Assembly: GCA_902806565.1 (NCBI GenBank)
Contig: CADCXA010000033.1
Location: 310,001-374,000 of the forward strand
Reading direction: 5' to 3'
Source: Hypoxylon rubiginosum
Taxonomy: Eukaryota > Ascomycota > Sordariomycetes > Xylariales > Hypoxylaceae
DNA: 64,000 bases
Position 1 is the first letter of the stretch; each line of letters opens with the position of its first letter. Below are positions 35,701 through 47,613 of this stretch, piece after piece. Below the pieces are notes generated by a model. It saw nothing but the letters and a program-made list of their open reading frames with translations, did no database searches and was not told the DNA's origin. The translations under genes and the position numbers were made by a program.

Positions 35701-38022
35701 GTTAAACAAAATATACTGCTGTGGGTGGGTTGTATTATACGCACGTACAATAATGCTGTATCAACATGACTGTAGCATTCTGCAATACTCTCCCACCGCA
35801 TGAGAATCGTGTAGAATCACGTTGATATGATTGCCCGGTAGTTCTGCTCTGTGAATTAGGTACGCCGTCTCTGCCATGCCCCCAAGCTTGTCTGTGACCA
35901 GCATGCTACCATCCGTGAGCCTCGAATAGCGGTGAGATTTGTGAGTTCAAAGTTGATATCCGAAGTTTGACTTTTGATGGATGATGTTCGACAGGGGACT
36001 ACGTACACGCTCTGATGGAGCAGTATGGGGTACTTTTACATCCCTCATTGTCAGCCCTGTGAGACGCCTACGATAAAGCTGGCTAGCGGTGTCCAAAAAA
36101 TAAACGAAAAAAAAATGACAAGTGTGTTTATTATACCGCATTAACAGGCGGATCCTATTATTTTCTCCATGATATGTTGTGCGTTACAAAAAAAAAATCC
36201 ATCAGACCCTAGCCATCCCATCCAATACTACCTACCTAGCTCTACCGCCAACGAGGGAATCAGTCATGAGCCCCTCAACTTAACAACGGCCTGCCTACAA
36301 CCATGTCTATCTGATCGGCCCACGGCCAACGCATCGTGAGTCATGACCTCCGGCTGGACCCAAAGTCCTATGGCCAAGCGGCATGGCAGCCCAACATGGA
36401 CCGAGAGTTCCCTATACCGATACGAATCCTTGCGCGAGTTTGCAATACTCACTCATGAACTTAACTGATGTATCCATATATTTTCGCTTATGTCGGTTGT
36501 TTGATCGTCGCACCCGAAAACGGGCATATTCTGCGTCTCTCTTACCTCGGAGGCTAGAGCAAGGCTACTAGTTCTAACTTCGTACTATGAATCCACAGCG
36601 CAGCCTATCACGATGAGTTGATGTGTCAATGACATCAAAATGACATTGTTTGTAATCTAGAGCATAGAGCATGAAGCACACCTCGCGGAAATAGTACCGC
36701 GCTTTGATGTTTGCGAATGAGGGCGCCGACTTTTGTCTGATTGTGTGTGCGCATAGCGGCTGAGACATGGTAAGGTCCTTTTGTTCCCTCATCACGACTT
36801 CAGCATTCAGCTCGACGTGGGAGTCGTCGCCGTAAAAGCCGAGGGATGGCACACCTCGAGTCTTCCTTTCGCCCTCTCTCCATACCTCCGGATTGGTCGG
36901 GGCCGTAAAATATTAGTCAGGTAGGTAGTTTGGATTAGCCCGCGGCGATGTAAAGGGACCATGTACACGCTACGGCGATGCTAGCTCTTGAAATCCAGGT
37001 ACGCGAACGCCATGTTTAAGAAAGAAAGAGAAAAACAGTCGAAAAAGACCTAATTCCACATAGACAAGGCTTGGGCGAGGCCTGGCCTTTTCCGGCAGTG
37101 TCGTCAAAATGTGATGGTTACTTTCTTCCTCCAACCTCGTGGCACCCCGAGGAAGATCATTTGTGGCTGCTTCTGTCATTGACAAATTGGGGTGCGTTTT
37201 GCTTCTTCTCCATTAATTGCCCAATAAAGACACGAAAGCAGCCAGGCGGGCAGACGAACGAGTGCTAGCATGAAAAGCCACTTGAACCACAGCAATTAGG
37301 GCTGGAATGCAGGGGTTAGACCAGCTTTTGTCAGATGTCGTTCAGGGTTTCGCGACCAGCTGACCACTCCTTGATAATATGACGAGATTTTTCCTTAACG
37401 TCGCAAAGTATACACCAGATGAATCTCGGCATTCATCAAATAAGGAGGAAGTGCCTATTTTTTTTTTTTCAGCGCGAACGCTACACCTCAATAGGACCTC
37501 TGTTCAGCAACGCCGGAGAGCTGTCCGGCAACATCAGCTCCACGGAGACGCGGGCATTTGCCTGAACCCGTCGCGTCTCATCTCTAAATTCTGGAACTCT
37601 TGTGTCTTTAGCCTGGAATACTTTGCAGCGGGTCATTGTAGTGTAAGCCAGCGGGCTCGTTCGAGGCCATAACCAGATGTCCTTTTCCAACCCCCAACGC
37701 CATTATTTTGATACGTAGCCCAGCCGTAGGTAATAACAAGAGGCCCACTCTTCTCCTGATCGAAGAGCCTTAACTTATTAGGACTTCGGACTTGGAGCTT
37801 GGATTGAAAATTTGTCCACAAATGTAATATCCCCACGCGAGAAGGAGAAAAAAAAATCTTTTCATTAATGAGATTTGGTTCCTGTCGTTTGTGGAGCCAC
37901 GACAATATAATGGAAACTTCTACGGATCCGTAATGTTCTATGAATCTTCGAAGATGTACGACGACGTAGTGCGATGTAGTGGAGTTATTACTCATCACTC
38001 TGTTCGTTACTACGTGTTAAAA

Positions 38023-38045
38023 GGTCAGGGTCAGGGTCAGGTCAG
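38023..38045. repeat. GGTCAG tandem repeat
   Basis: Three GGTCAG units and a fourth lacking one G. A 10-bp palindrome CCACCGGTGG follows about 15 bp downstream. It lies in the gene-poor region. Confidence 0.85.
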
Positions 38046-38953
38046 AGTAATAATTCCACCGGTGGTACTGAGATCTGTCGTGCTTGTTTGAGCCGTGACT
38101 CGTTGCACCTAGGTAATTGATCTAAAGAGACCTCTACATAGTAGTTCCAGGCTTGACCGCTTGGAAAAATAAAATAAACTACACTCCGTAATTAAAAAAT
38201 GAAATACATTAGGTAGTTAGAATAGAATAAAATAAAATCGATGAATTACCGAACGAGCCTTGTCCCGGTCTGGTAATGCGCGGACCAGCTATTTCGGGTA
38301 GTGGCCAATTTCAGGTGCAATTAATCGACTATGCGCCGCCATGTACTGTACATTGGACACATGTCTTGAACTCGACAGGGGTTGGATGTACTGCATGTAG
38401 CACATGTAGCACATGCTGGATTGGCAGGGTTGTCAGGGGCTTATGCTTGTTTCATTTTCTTCCATGGGGCATACACCAGCGCTGGGGATACACAACATGC
38501 ACTGATGCATTGCCCATCATACCAGTACGTATCAACCACCCCCCTGTCCAACTAGGCCAAGCCCTTTTTTTATTCCCTGTTCCCATTTCGGGCTGCGTCA
38601 CTGTGGCCCTACTAGGGTCGGGGTGGTAGGGTGAATTATTTTTGTCACTCGCTCGTGAAGGCTTGCGACACGCCTTAACATGTACCTCCATGCCGGATCC
38701 GTACGGTAATCTTACCATAAGATTGGGAATTAATACTTGTGAATCTTGTACACCTGGTCTAGCGGTGTACTTCGTAACGTGTTGTACTAGTTGAGATTAC
38801 TTCGAAGCCTTGGAATGGATAGGTATCTCGCTCATCTTGTAAGATGGACGACTGTTATACATAAGGGCAGCCTCCTCCCTCCTCCCAGGGTCCGGTCATC
38901 CACTTCGAGTTCACCAGACAGACCACCAAGACCATTATCAAAAGATTCACTCT

Positions 38954-38961
38954 TATATAAG
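38954..38961 (+). promoter_or_regulatory. TATA box of the microprotein ORF
   Basis: TATATAAG lies 130 bp before the ATG at 39084, with pyrimidine-rich leader sequence between. The spacing fits a start site about 30-40 bp downstream and a 5' leader of about 90 nt. Confidence 0.55.
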
Positions 38962-39083
38962 ACTTTGAAGCTTCCGCCTTGAGCACCTGCTACATCTATA
39001 TACCTAACCTCGGCTTATACCTCTACCATCATCTAACATACAGTTAGCTTTTATATATACAAGCTCACTGTCCACCTATCAAA

Positions 39084-39197
39084 ATGGCCGCTATTTCCCC
39101 AGAGTTCGATATGTCTTCGCAACGCCCTTCTCAGCTTCCGCCATGCCCGGGTCCACCGCCCAGCCGGCCTCTGCCTCCTCTGCCCAAGAGTGGCTAG
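39084..39197 (+). CDS. Proline-rich microprotein with SH3-ligand motif
   Basis: A 37-codon ORF that I call because of its context. The start context ATCAAAATGGCC is close to the fungal optimum, a TATA box lies 130 bp upstream, and the leader is CT-rich without an upstream ATG near it. The peptide begins MAAISPEFDMSSQRPSQ and ends in PPCPGPPPSRPLPPLPKSG: half of the last 20 residues are proline. It contains RPLPPLP, matching the class I SH3 ligand form (RxxPxxP) well known from Src-SH3 peptide studies. No good splice donor lies before the stop, so it does not look like a first exon. A second ATG ORF of 19 codons follows at 39273-39332. If translated, it could dock on an SH3 protein such as those at actin patches or polarity sites; that role is inference. 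Expression is unproven. Confidence 0.45.
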   Translation: MAAISPEFDMSSQRPSQLPPCPGPPPSRPLPPLPKSG

Positions 39198-42100
39198 GCC
39201 GGCGGGTATTCGTCTACCTTACTCGAGTCTTCTTGACTCGTCTATCAAATACCAGCAACTGATCGAATCGAAATGGAGGACATCGTGAACCTCCAAGGCA
39301 GCAGCGGCAACAGCAGCAGCAGCAAGGAATAGGATTCAGGCTATCGGGGCGACAGATGATCATCGGACGACATGTCATCCGGGGGAATATCCTAGGGTTC
39401 CGCTTCCTTTTACTCTGGCCTTCTCCAATCTCCAATCTTCAGCTCTCGACTCTCATCTAACAGCGCATTTCGGGTATGCAAGTGATTGCAGTTGTTGCGG
39501 CGTCGCATCCCCCCATGCACGCCCATATAATTTCTCCTTCCGGCCTTGGCATCTGCTGCAACGTCTGCTCGTTCGCGGCGGACACCTGCACGAACCCTGC
39601 ATCGATATTAATCAACGGCGTATTGCAGCATCACCCATGCCACCCATGAAGCCGCCAACGTACCACATCGTCGAAAATGCTCATCAATCTTCCCGTTCTG
39701 CCTCGCCTGTCACATACACATAACACTCGTCTCTGCGCGACCCCCTTGAGAGCTGGCTCATAGGATAATACGTCATACATTCTCTGATCATTGGCCGGGA
39801 CGCTCGATCTGTACTTTCTACGGGATACAACATTTAATATTTCGGTCATTCGACATCCATGCATGGGAGAGGAGGTCAATATTGCTTTTTGGGATGGGAT
39901 AAAGGGGTCTGATGATCGCCGGGTGTTAACGGAATTTCCTCGTTTTTAACGTCATCAACTGTACCTATAGAGATAGCACTGCCAGGGCGTCCCTCACTTG
40001 GGATGGCTTCGCGTGCGCTGGATACCCCCACGGGAAGGATGAAGGCAGAATTTCATGACAACGGGAACGGGGTTACTTGGGGGTTGGTTGAACGGAACAA
40101 CCAAAGGAATGATACCGGGGGAAACTTGCACTTGAGCAGCCCATCGCAATGATACGAACTGAAACTATTTTTACCTACACTCTTACTATTGCACAATTGC
40201 ATTGAATAGTCATATTGTAATCAAAACTGTCCTTAACGGCAATTCTTCACACACAACTTCATCTGTCCAAAGTTCGTCTAAGTGCTCCGTTCCTATGTCT
40301 TGGCTCAGAATTGCGCACCAGCGCCCAACTCCTATGGAGTTTAGAAAGTCTAGACGCTTTGGTTACCCAAAATGGGTAATTCTCGAGTAGTGCCCCACGC
40401 TGGGCTCCCTAGCCGATTGTGACGCGAGTCATTGCTCTCTTGTAGCAGCGATGGGCGCAAGGGAAAATTGCAAAGTCGGTGAAGAAGGGCTAACTGACTG
40501 GCTAGGAGTTTAAAAAAAAGGGAACTTGAGGTATCAAAGCCCGAAGGTTTCTACCCAAAGCTCCGGTTCAAAATTACATGCCTGCGGCTCGCTCTCGGCC
40601 CGCTAGGGAGGAGGACAAAGAAGAGAGGGGCTGTCGCGGTCGTCCAGCATCTCCATCCCTTACATCATGGCATCATGCTGGCTCGTCGTGATTCGGCGAT
40701 AACGGTGTAACGAGAAGAAACGGAGCGCAGGCCGCTCCGTTAGGCTCATGTCAACGATTCTAGCGCGCGAAAGTTCCCGTCGCTAGCTACACCAGATGTT
40801 AGACCGCCCACGTACCAGGCGCATGGGTTGGCTACAGCAAGCAACGGATGATTAGAGTTGCTATGTTTGGTATCTCGGTGGTGTAACTGGTGCGATGGGA
40901 GCTAATATGACTCGTAGGTATACGAAGGAAACTAATTCAGCAGAGCAAACTTCTTTAACCTTAGTTGAACTGTCGGTCACGACTCGCGAGGGCATTTAGA
41001 GCGGCCCGGCGCACCGCTGCCTTATCCCTCATCCCTCATCACCTGGACGTAAGGAGAACTTAGGGTTTACGTCGTTGAAAGGATTCACCGACCACTCCTT
41101 TCGCTCCTGTCAGATAGTAAGACAGTAGCTTCCCATAAGCTGATGTGTTTCTCTCCCTTCCTTTTTTTTATTAATATCCTATTAGAATGGAAACGGTACA
41201 GCAGCTAGGTAGGACAACACCTAATAGATCACAGATCACATGCCGATATCCGAAAAAGACCGTTGGACGAACTACCACATTGAAAAGAATGAATACTCCG
41301 CATCCCGTGACGAAGAAGACGGAGCGCAGCGCCGAGCGGCGGGCTAAGCGGAGTGGGAGTGGGGCGGAATTTTCACAAGCCCGCCCTATCGACCCCCCTT
41401 TTTTCTCCCCTTTTCTCCCCCCTTTCGCCCTACAGCATCTACCAGGTTTCCAAGATACCTAATCTCAACATATGCAACCAAAGCAAGCCTAATATGCAGA
41501 CGCACCAGTATCATGAAGTCTATTTCAAATTCGAAATAAGATACATTAGAAAAAACAGACCCTGTGACTGTAAACCCCCTGTGACCCCATTCCGCACGAG
41601 AACATGGATGCAGGAATACTTCGATTCTGGTTAGACACCTACGCAGATGGCAGATTAATTTTTCAAGATCGCACGATGTTCGGGTCTTCTAGAAACGTGG
41701 CCGCCTCTCATTTCTCCCCCTCCTTTTTCTAACCCCTCCATTCCTCTACTTTCTCTCATCTGGATCGTTAGCCATCGAGAAATATGTGCAAAGTACTGTA
41801 CCTCCTCGTGCCACCGCCCCGAGCCTAGACGGAAACGTCTAGAGCCGGCAGACAAGGTCTAATCTATGAGTCGCTCGCGTCTCTGTTCCAAGTTAAACAA
41901 AACCCCAACCGGGTCTAATACATAGTATCAGGCATTCCTGTTTTTAGCAGCGTCGGGCAAGCGGTGACTTATTAGCTAGGTCCTATAGGAGGCCGAATAG
42001 TAGGTCGACCATCTCTTCCCGCCGGCTGTTTCAATGCAAATTTGCGGTAGGGCCGGCTTTTTTTTTTCTCGTCAATTTTGTTTCTACATGTTTCGTGCGT

Positions 42101-43013
42101 AGGACCCGTTTCGCACATACTTCTTTTTTAGATTAGCGTAGCCGTCTGAAAATTTGACGTTTCGTCCCGTCCTAATATTGACTACTTTTTTTTTTGCCAC
42201 CCCCTGGATCATCAGGGGGAGGCGAATAGATACTTACAGTTACAAGGGAAGTGGAAGAATGCTGGCAAGTTTTTTGGTGATGGATTAGATTGGAGTTGGG
42301 GAATTGAGGCGATATGAAATTTTTACCGAGAATAGCCTTGCCTAGCCTTGATATCGTTCAGTACCAAGGGGTTGTACCTTGAAAGAGGCAGTCAGCCAAT
42401 AAGAATCAAGGCGTGAGTGACGTCAAGGGTCGCTAAGGATCATTTGCGCTTTATCACCACGTGCACTGGACCCTGAAACGAAGCGATAACCAAACCTGGG
42501 GATGATTTTCGAGATGCGACAGGATCTACAGGCCTTTTTCAGCCAGACAGGCAGACGGACCAGTCAGACGGGCCAGACAGCCGAGATACAGTAGCCATAA
42601 CCCAAGGACGAACACCGATCGACTGAAACTCCCAACTCCAATCGGATATCGAGATCTTCAAATCACGCTCCTGGATCAAATTTGTCCGCGAGGTTTTGGT
42701 CACAATCCGAGCATCCGAACCTGGAGTGTGGGACTGACTACTGGAACTGTCCCTTTTTTCGTGCGAGAAGCTGTCGTCAAATTGCTCGGTTACAGACTCT
42801 GTAGTGTACTCTGGCAATGCCTCACGGCTGAGCTACGAACCGTTACGGCCGTACATATAATCCTACCTATCTGATTGGATAGCGGAGAGTAATCGCATAG
42901 CGTTTATTGACCTTACCCGCAACCCGGCCGACGTGTTCCCGAAGCCCTGTGCTGAGAATCCGGGACACGACCGCTCAGCCACCCACCACCCACCAGTGAC
43001 CACCCATCCCTCA
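39198..43013. other. Gene-poor region, right part (3.8 kb)
   Basis: No supported gene apart from a 19-codon ORF at 39273-39332 (Gly/Ser-rich), which could be a second cistron or simply 3' sequence of the microprotein transcript. A pyrimidine-rich stretch lies near 41387-41430. A 92-codon minus-strand frame at 42539-42817 ends close to the SAM37 promoter but has no homology I recognise. Confidence 0.5.
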
Positions 43014-44427
43014 ATGGCGTTGGAACTACATGTTTGGGGTCCTGCGTTCGGCCTCGACTCCATCGATCCCGAGTGCCTAGGCGCCATTGCATGCTTCCGT
43101 CACTTCGTTCCCCGCGAAGATTGGACCCTAATCGCCAGCAATGACGCTGCTGTCAGCCCAGATTGTAAGGCCCGCCCCCCATCCCCGATCCTCCCTAATC
43201 AAAAAGACGATCTCGTGATCTTCCGTGTTGGCACGCGTGGGGAAGAAGAAAAAAAAGGACCATACTTCCCCAGACATCATGTAAAGGATTGGCAGCTGAT
43301 CAAACACACTGGGGGCAGACCACCTCCCCGCCTTGAACCACGGAGGTACCTGGACTTCTGGATACGCTAACATCGTCTCGTACCTTACCGGATGCGGGCG
43401 GCTGTCCATCGACGATGACCTCACACCGCTGCAGAAGGCTGACTCCCTGGCGTACGCCACGTTCCTGGCGACACGCGGCGCCGGCCTGGTCGCCACGTCC
43501 CTCTACGTCTCCCCAAGCGCGTGGGTGGACGTGACCCGGCCCGCTTACTCATCGCTACTCCGATTCCCGCTCACGTGGACCGTGCCCCCGGCCATCCGCG
43601 CCGCCGCCATCGACAAGGCCGCGCACCTGGGCGTCGTCCACCTCGCGGCCGAAGTAGACGCGGAGGCCTCCTCTTCCTCTTCCTCTTCCCAATCGCTAGC
43701 CGAAACGACCTCCACCGGGTTCCTCCGGCTCCGGGAGCGTCTGGGCCCCAGCCGGGCCCTGCAGCCCGAGCACGCGGCCGCGATCCGGCTGCAGCACCTC
43801 GCCGAGGACTTCTGCTCGGTCCTGGACGAGGCGCTAGGGGCCAAGCGGTTCTTCCTGCGGGACGGCGACGAGCCGTCGTCGTTCGACTTCCTCGCGTACG
43901 GCTACCTGCAGCTGATGCGCGTGCGCACGCCGCACCCCATCCTCAAGACCGCCCTAGAGAAATCCTACCCGCGCCTAGTCGCGTTCTTGGGGGAGCTGAG
44001 GCGATCCTGCGGGCGCGCCACCCAGGAGGATGATATAGTCTGGCAGGAGCCAGCCGCACCGCGAGGGGTGCTGGGCGTGATTGGTCGGTTCGCGGAAGGA
44101 TCGCTGGAGGCCGTCCCGGGCGTTGGGGACAGCTGGGCTAGGTGGCGCAGAGGCGGCGTGGGGGACAGTAGCAGCCGGGGAGGGGATGACGAGAGCGCGA
44201 AGGATCCTTCTCAGCTGATCGTCGCCGTCGGGGGAGCCGTCGTCAGCAGCGTGGCGGCAGCCCTAGGTGCTGTTGCGCTCTTCAGGGCGCTGCCGCTGTT
44301 GGGCGCGAGCACGCATCGCTTCGAGCCGGCCAGAGACAAAACCGGACTGCGCCAGTTTGGCGAGATAGGATCGATATTAGAAGGGCTGCCCGTGTGGGAG
44401 CAAGCTAACGGCTTTCCGCCTAGATAG
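43014..44427 (+). CDS. SAM37: SAM37/metaxin, outer-membrane sorting subunit
   Basis: A component of the mitochondrial SAM complex, which inserts beta-barrel proteins into the outer membrane. Exon 1 (43014-43164) joins in phase 1 to exon 2 (43319-44427) across a 154-nt intron (GTAAGG...GGGCAG), giving 419 aa, close to N. crassa Tom37. Residues 1-75 match the metaxin thioredoxin-like N-domain: MALELHVWGPAFGLDSIDPECLGAIACF, then PALNHGGTWTSGYANIVSYL. The GST-C-like helical domain carries FFLRDGDEPSSFDFLAYGYLQLM (about 235-260) and the PHPILKTALEKSYPRLVAFL helix. A Ser-rich acidic insert lies near 155-175. The C-terminus has one hydrophobic segment (LIVAVGGAVVSSVAAALGAVALF, about 350-375), consistent with an outer-membrane tail anchor. 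The ATG is in a good context after a Pro/Thr-rich open leader. Confidence 0.9.
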
Positions 44428-46231
44428 GGGTATAAATAATATAGTATACCTATGAAAAGGGTAATAAAAAGTGAATGAACAAAGAAAAAGGAAAGTTGAC
44501 CGCCTGGGGAATCGAACCCCAGCGCCTAGGGATATTCATAACCATACTTTTAAGGGTAGTTTTTAAGATAATATCCGCTAGGCCAAACCAACTCGGCCAT
44601 CCGGAGGAACGGTTGTACCCGCCTAGCCATATCGTGGGATACCTAATATGTCATTGTTTAATATATGCCTTTCTAACCCGAGCCAAGGCCTAAATGCTCG
44701 GACAGTGCCGCGTCTTGGGAGAGGGTGTACCTTATCCATATAGGTACTGAACTCTATTCATCAACAGGAGACTGCATAGCTCGGATTTGATTGTAGTTGG
44801 TTATCTAAGCTTACCTACCTGCGGCCGTCTACTGCCCCGTGAAGAGGTACGGGACACTCGTGGCGTAAATTAAGATAGCAAGGTCGCGACTGGAACCGGG
44901 GACATTAAGTATTCGAGTCTGAGATACCACAATTCACAAGATGCCTACCCCTGTTCATTCACGGAGCTGTCTAGGTACTAGAGATGAGTGAGATATTGGG
45001 CTCTCCTCGAACGAAAAGCTCGCTCAAACCATATGAAGCGAAATGTTTCAGACTAGACAAGATAGGAATCCCACACTGTAGCTAAGACTGGAAAGTTATG
45101 CGTATGGGAATTCAGTTGATAGATCCATCACTCCTTTCGCACACATCTCATGATGAGGAGCTGGAGTAGAGGAAGATCCCGATCAGCGGCGGAAGAGGAA
45201 GGAATGCTCCTTGATCTATTCATGCTCCTATTTCAAAGACAGAGTAATAATCTTTTTAGCAAATTACTTACAGGATATGTCTAGAGCGTTCCGATAGCCC
45301 AACTACTAGTAAATGTCCTGCGTAAACGTTAGTCAGTATCGAATATACCTTAGCGTCTTCCAGTCCATGACATGGTCTGATGCCATCGGTAGGTAGTTAT
45401 TGTATCGGAACAATACAAGGCAGTTCTTATACTCGTGCTAAGCTATAGGGCTCGTATCGTAGGTACACACGCTTTCTGCATCTGTTTATGTGCCACCTGT
45501 AAAGCGTTATATCGCACCTACCTCAAGTCTCGGGACTAGCTTCAAGCGTCTATCTTGTAGCTATCTAGATATCTTTGAGTTAATTGGCTGTTAGATCCTG
45601 AGGTCTCCTCGCCGTCTTGGCAGTTTCCTATCACTTGACCTACACTGGCTCTTTGGGAATTTGGGTAGAGCTTTTACCTTCACCGTGATTGCTCATTCCA
45701 CTATATCTCCCTCTTACCTCGCATATCCAACACCTATTGGTGGAGAGATTGGGTAGAGTATGTGCAGAACGTGCTGGTTAGTCAAATGAAGAGCAAGTAG
45801 GACATTCTCGGAGCCCGCCTTGCAATTTTCCTTATGCTACCCCTTTTCCATTTTCTTGTTTAGCTCCTATCCTCTTCGTTTATCAAAACATCGGTCTCCT
45901 TATCTTGAGCTTATAGACGCGTTCAAAGGTTGGTAGCTGCCTTTTGGACATCGAGCTCGGACAAGCCCATGCAAGTTGACTGCTTCAGCGCTATTCAATA
46001 CATACCCCTAAAAGGTATGCGAACTAGAACTATTAGCTAGTCTACCAAACTGTGAGTTCACTGAGGGAATCTATTAAGGATAAGAGAATAGATGTATCTC
46101 ATTTTCGAGTTTTGTATTACTATGATATTCATGATGTAGTCTAATTATTTCTGCTCAGACAGAGTCTATACTGCGTTTCTTCCGCAAATCCTACAATGCT
46201 GGTATGAGCCAGGCTATCACAACACGAATCA
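44428..46231. other. Intergenic with tRNA-like unit
   Basis: A 1.8-kb gap between SAM37 (+) and PIG-U (-), two converging genes. Apart from the tRNA-like unit at 44497-44606 I see no coding frame, repeat or other RNA. Confidence 0.5.
44497..44606 (-). ncRNA. tRNA-like Pol III unit, acceptor mismatched
   Basis: The minus strand has a perfect A box (TGGCCGAGTTGG, 44599-44588) and a perfect B box (GGTTCGATTCC, 44518-44508) about 70 nt apart, and a T5 terminator at 44489-44485. The D arm (GGCC/GGCC) and T arm (TGGGG/CCCCA) fold. An insert of about 35 nt lies in the anticodon loop, as in intron-bearing tRNAs, flanked by a GGATATT/AATATCC hairpin. The acceptor is poor: CTCCGGA against GGCGGTC gives only three central pairs, and the anticodon stem has a C-C mismatch. 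The D region resembles tRNA-Ile, but I cannot assign an anticodon. It could be a decayed tRNA with an intact promoter, or a tRNA-derived non-coding RNA. It is unlikely to be a working tRNA. Confidence 0.55.
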
Positions 46232-47613
46232 CTAGATCTGTCGGATTTCCTTCCCTACCATCTCGGGGCGCTCAACCTCCCACTCGTCCCGTAGTATGGC
46301 AAACGTCAAATCGCTGACCAGTAAACTCTGGCCTAGACTCCATACGAGCGTTATGGCGTAGAAGAAGTTCGCGTTCCCGCTGCCGGCGTAGATCCAGAGG
46401 TAGTAAAAGGCGGGGCCTAGGAACGTGGAGTAGAGTATCGTAGAGGCCGCGAAGAATGTGTACCGCATGAGCGGAAACACGTGCCTGAACAGTGGCACCA
46501 TAGCGAGGAATAGGGTGGTGTCGGCGATGCTGGGATAGGGTTTGAAGATGGCGAAGATGCCCACGAGGATTGTGAGCACGGCTAGTGGTTGCAGGCGGAT
46601 GCGGATCGAGAGCCCGCCTACGTAGCACGAGAGGTGCAGCCAGAATACGGCGAGGAAGAAGGCGCGGAAGCTGTCGAACATCTCGACAAAGAAATACCAC
46701 CACAGGCCGACATTGGGAGTGAGGTCAGTTAGGGTTAGCTGAATGCCGTATGTCGAGGTGACGAATTCCCAAGACCCCGTCAGCAGGTAAGATCCCAAGA
46801 ATAAAGCCGAAAGGCAGAACGCAACTGCTATGACGTTGATACCTGCGAATTGTAGAAGAGAGGATGCTCTCTTCGAGACAAATTGTCGGTCGTAGGCGAG
46901 TAGTATTAGTGGCGGCAGGAGTAAGATGGGATACATGGAGAGATAAGTCGCGAACGAGAGGGCCAGCATGGCGGTAAAGGGGTTGCCGGCTATCGCCTTT
47001 GCTACGGCATGTAGAATGGCGCAAGTGGTAAAGACATTGGTAGGCCGCGCCATGCACGTTGCGATCGTAAAGGGGTTAAAGAGGAAGCTACGTGGGAGAT
47101 CCGTTAGCAAAGAACTCTCAAGTTTCTGGAATTGTTATGATCATACAGAGCCGCAACAATGTAACCGCTCCATCTCCTTTCCTTGCGAGCTGAAGTGAAG
47201 AGTCTCGAGGCGCTTGCTTCCCCTGACTCGGCGATCTTGTAAAGCGCATTGGCGCTAAGTAGGTCGACTATGATGTATAGCAGGTATGTGAATATGGGGT
47301 ATGTCGACGGGTCTGGGAGTAGCGAGAAGAGTGGCAGAAGTAATGGCGCCTGGTGGTACACGCCGCCATCATAAGGCGAGACATTATGATTATACAGGAA
47401 CAAGCCTTCTTGTACTATAGAGAGAAGATGAGCTTCCGGTCAAAACGAGTAAGTATGCAAAAGTGTCTGTCTTACATCTCTTGAAGCTTGTCACAGGTGT
47501 CGAGATCTCGACACGAGCTGTCAGCAGCTCGGGAAGTCCAGGAAGAAAGCGAATAGAAGTAGTCGCAGCAGAGCGGCGGCGGCGTATAGACCGGCTGTCC
47601 CCTGGAAATGCAT
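46232..47613 (-). CDS. GAB1: GPI transamidase subunit PIG-U/Gab1, 1-nt frame break
   Basis: A subunit of the ER GPI transamidase, which attaches GPI anchors to proteins; multi-pass membrane protein. Exons read 47613-47476, 47414-47147 and 47087-46232; intron 2 has a GCTAACG branch site. Recognisable blocks: LLTARVEISTPVTSFKRLQEGLFLYNHNVSPYDGGVYHQAPLLLPLF, then FNPFTIATCMARPTNVFT and a hydrophobic run to the end. With one correction the product is about 420 aa, normal for the family. The ATG frame encodes a hydrophobic first helix (LYAAAALLRLLLFAFF) and then stops; the conserved PGLPELLTARVE continues one frame over, with no ATG of its own. The break is at 47539-47546 next to a CC pair and behaves as one missing base. 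Because the family is essential in yeast, sequence error is the likeliest cause. Confidence 0.88.

Larger units (their letters stand above)
27854..38953. other. Gene-poor region, left part (11 kb)
   Basis: No conventional gene can be supported on either strand. ORFs reach at most about 145 codons and none shows a recognisable family block, a splice-extended frame or a biased composition. Base composition stays mixed, so it does not look like an AT-rich RIP-mutated transposon graveyard. It holds several short tandem repeats (28123, 31421, 38023), palindromes (28702, 32712, 32772) and many copies of the AGGTA/TACCT-type texture seen elsewhere. Non-coding transcripts or very small genes could be present unseen. 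Confidence 0.5.

Noticed and set aside
41187..41634. Overlapping plus-strand ORFs with a basic N-terminus
   Set aside because: Short, low complexity around a polypyrimidine run, and two frames are equally open.
42539..42817. 92-codon minus-strand ORF near the SAM37 promoter
   Set aside because: Ser/Thr-rich, without recognisable domains; no splice partner found.
44870..44945. Second tRNA-like stretch (minus strand TGGTATCTCAGACTCG...)
   Set aside because: The B-box region reads GGTTCCAGTCG instead of GGTTCGANTCC and no A box or arms can be fitted.
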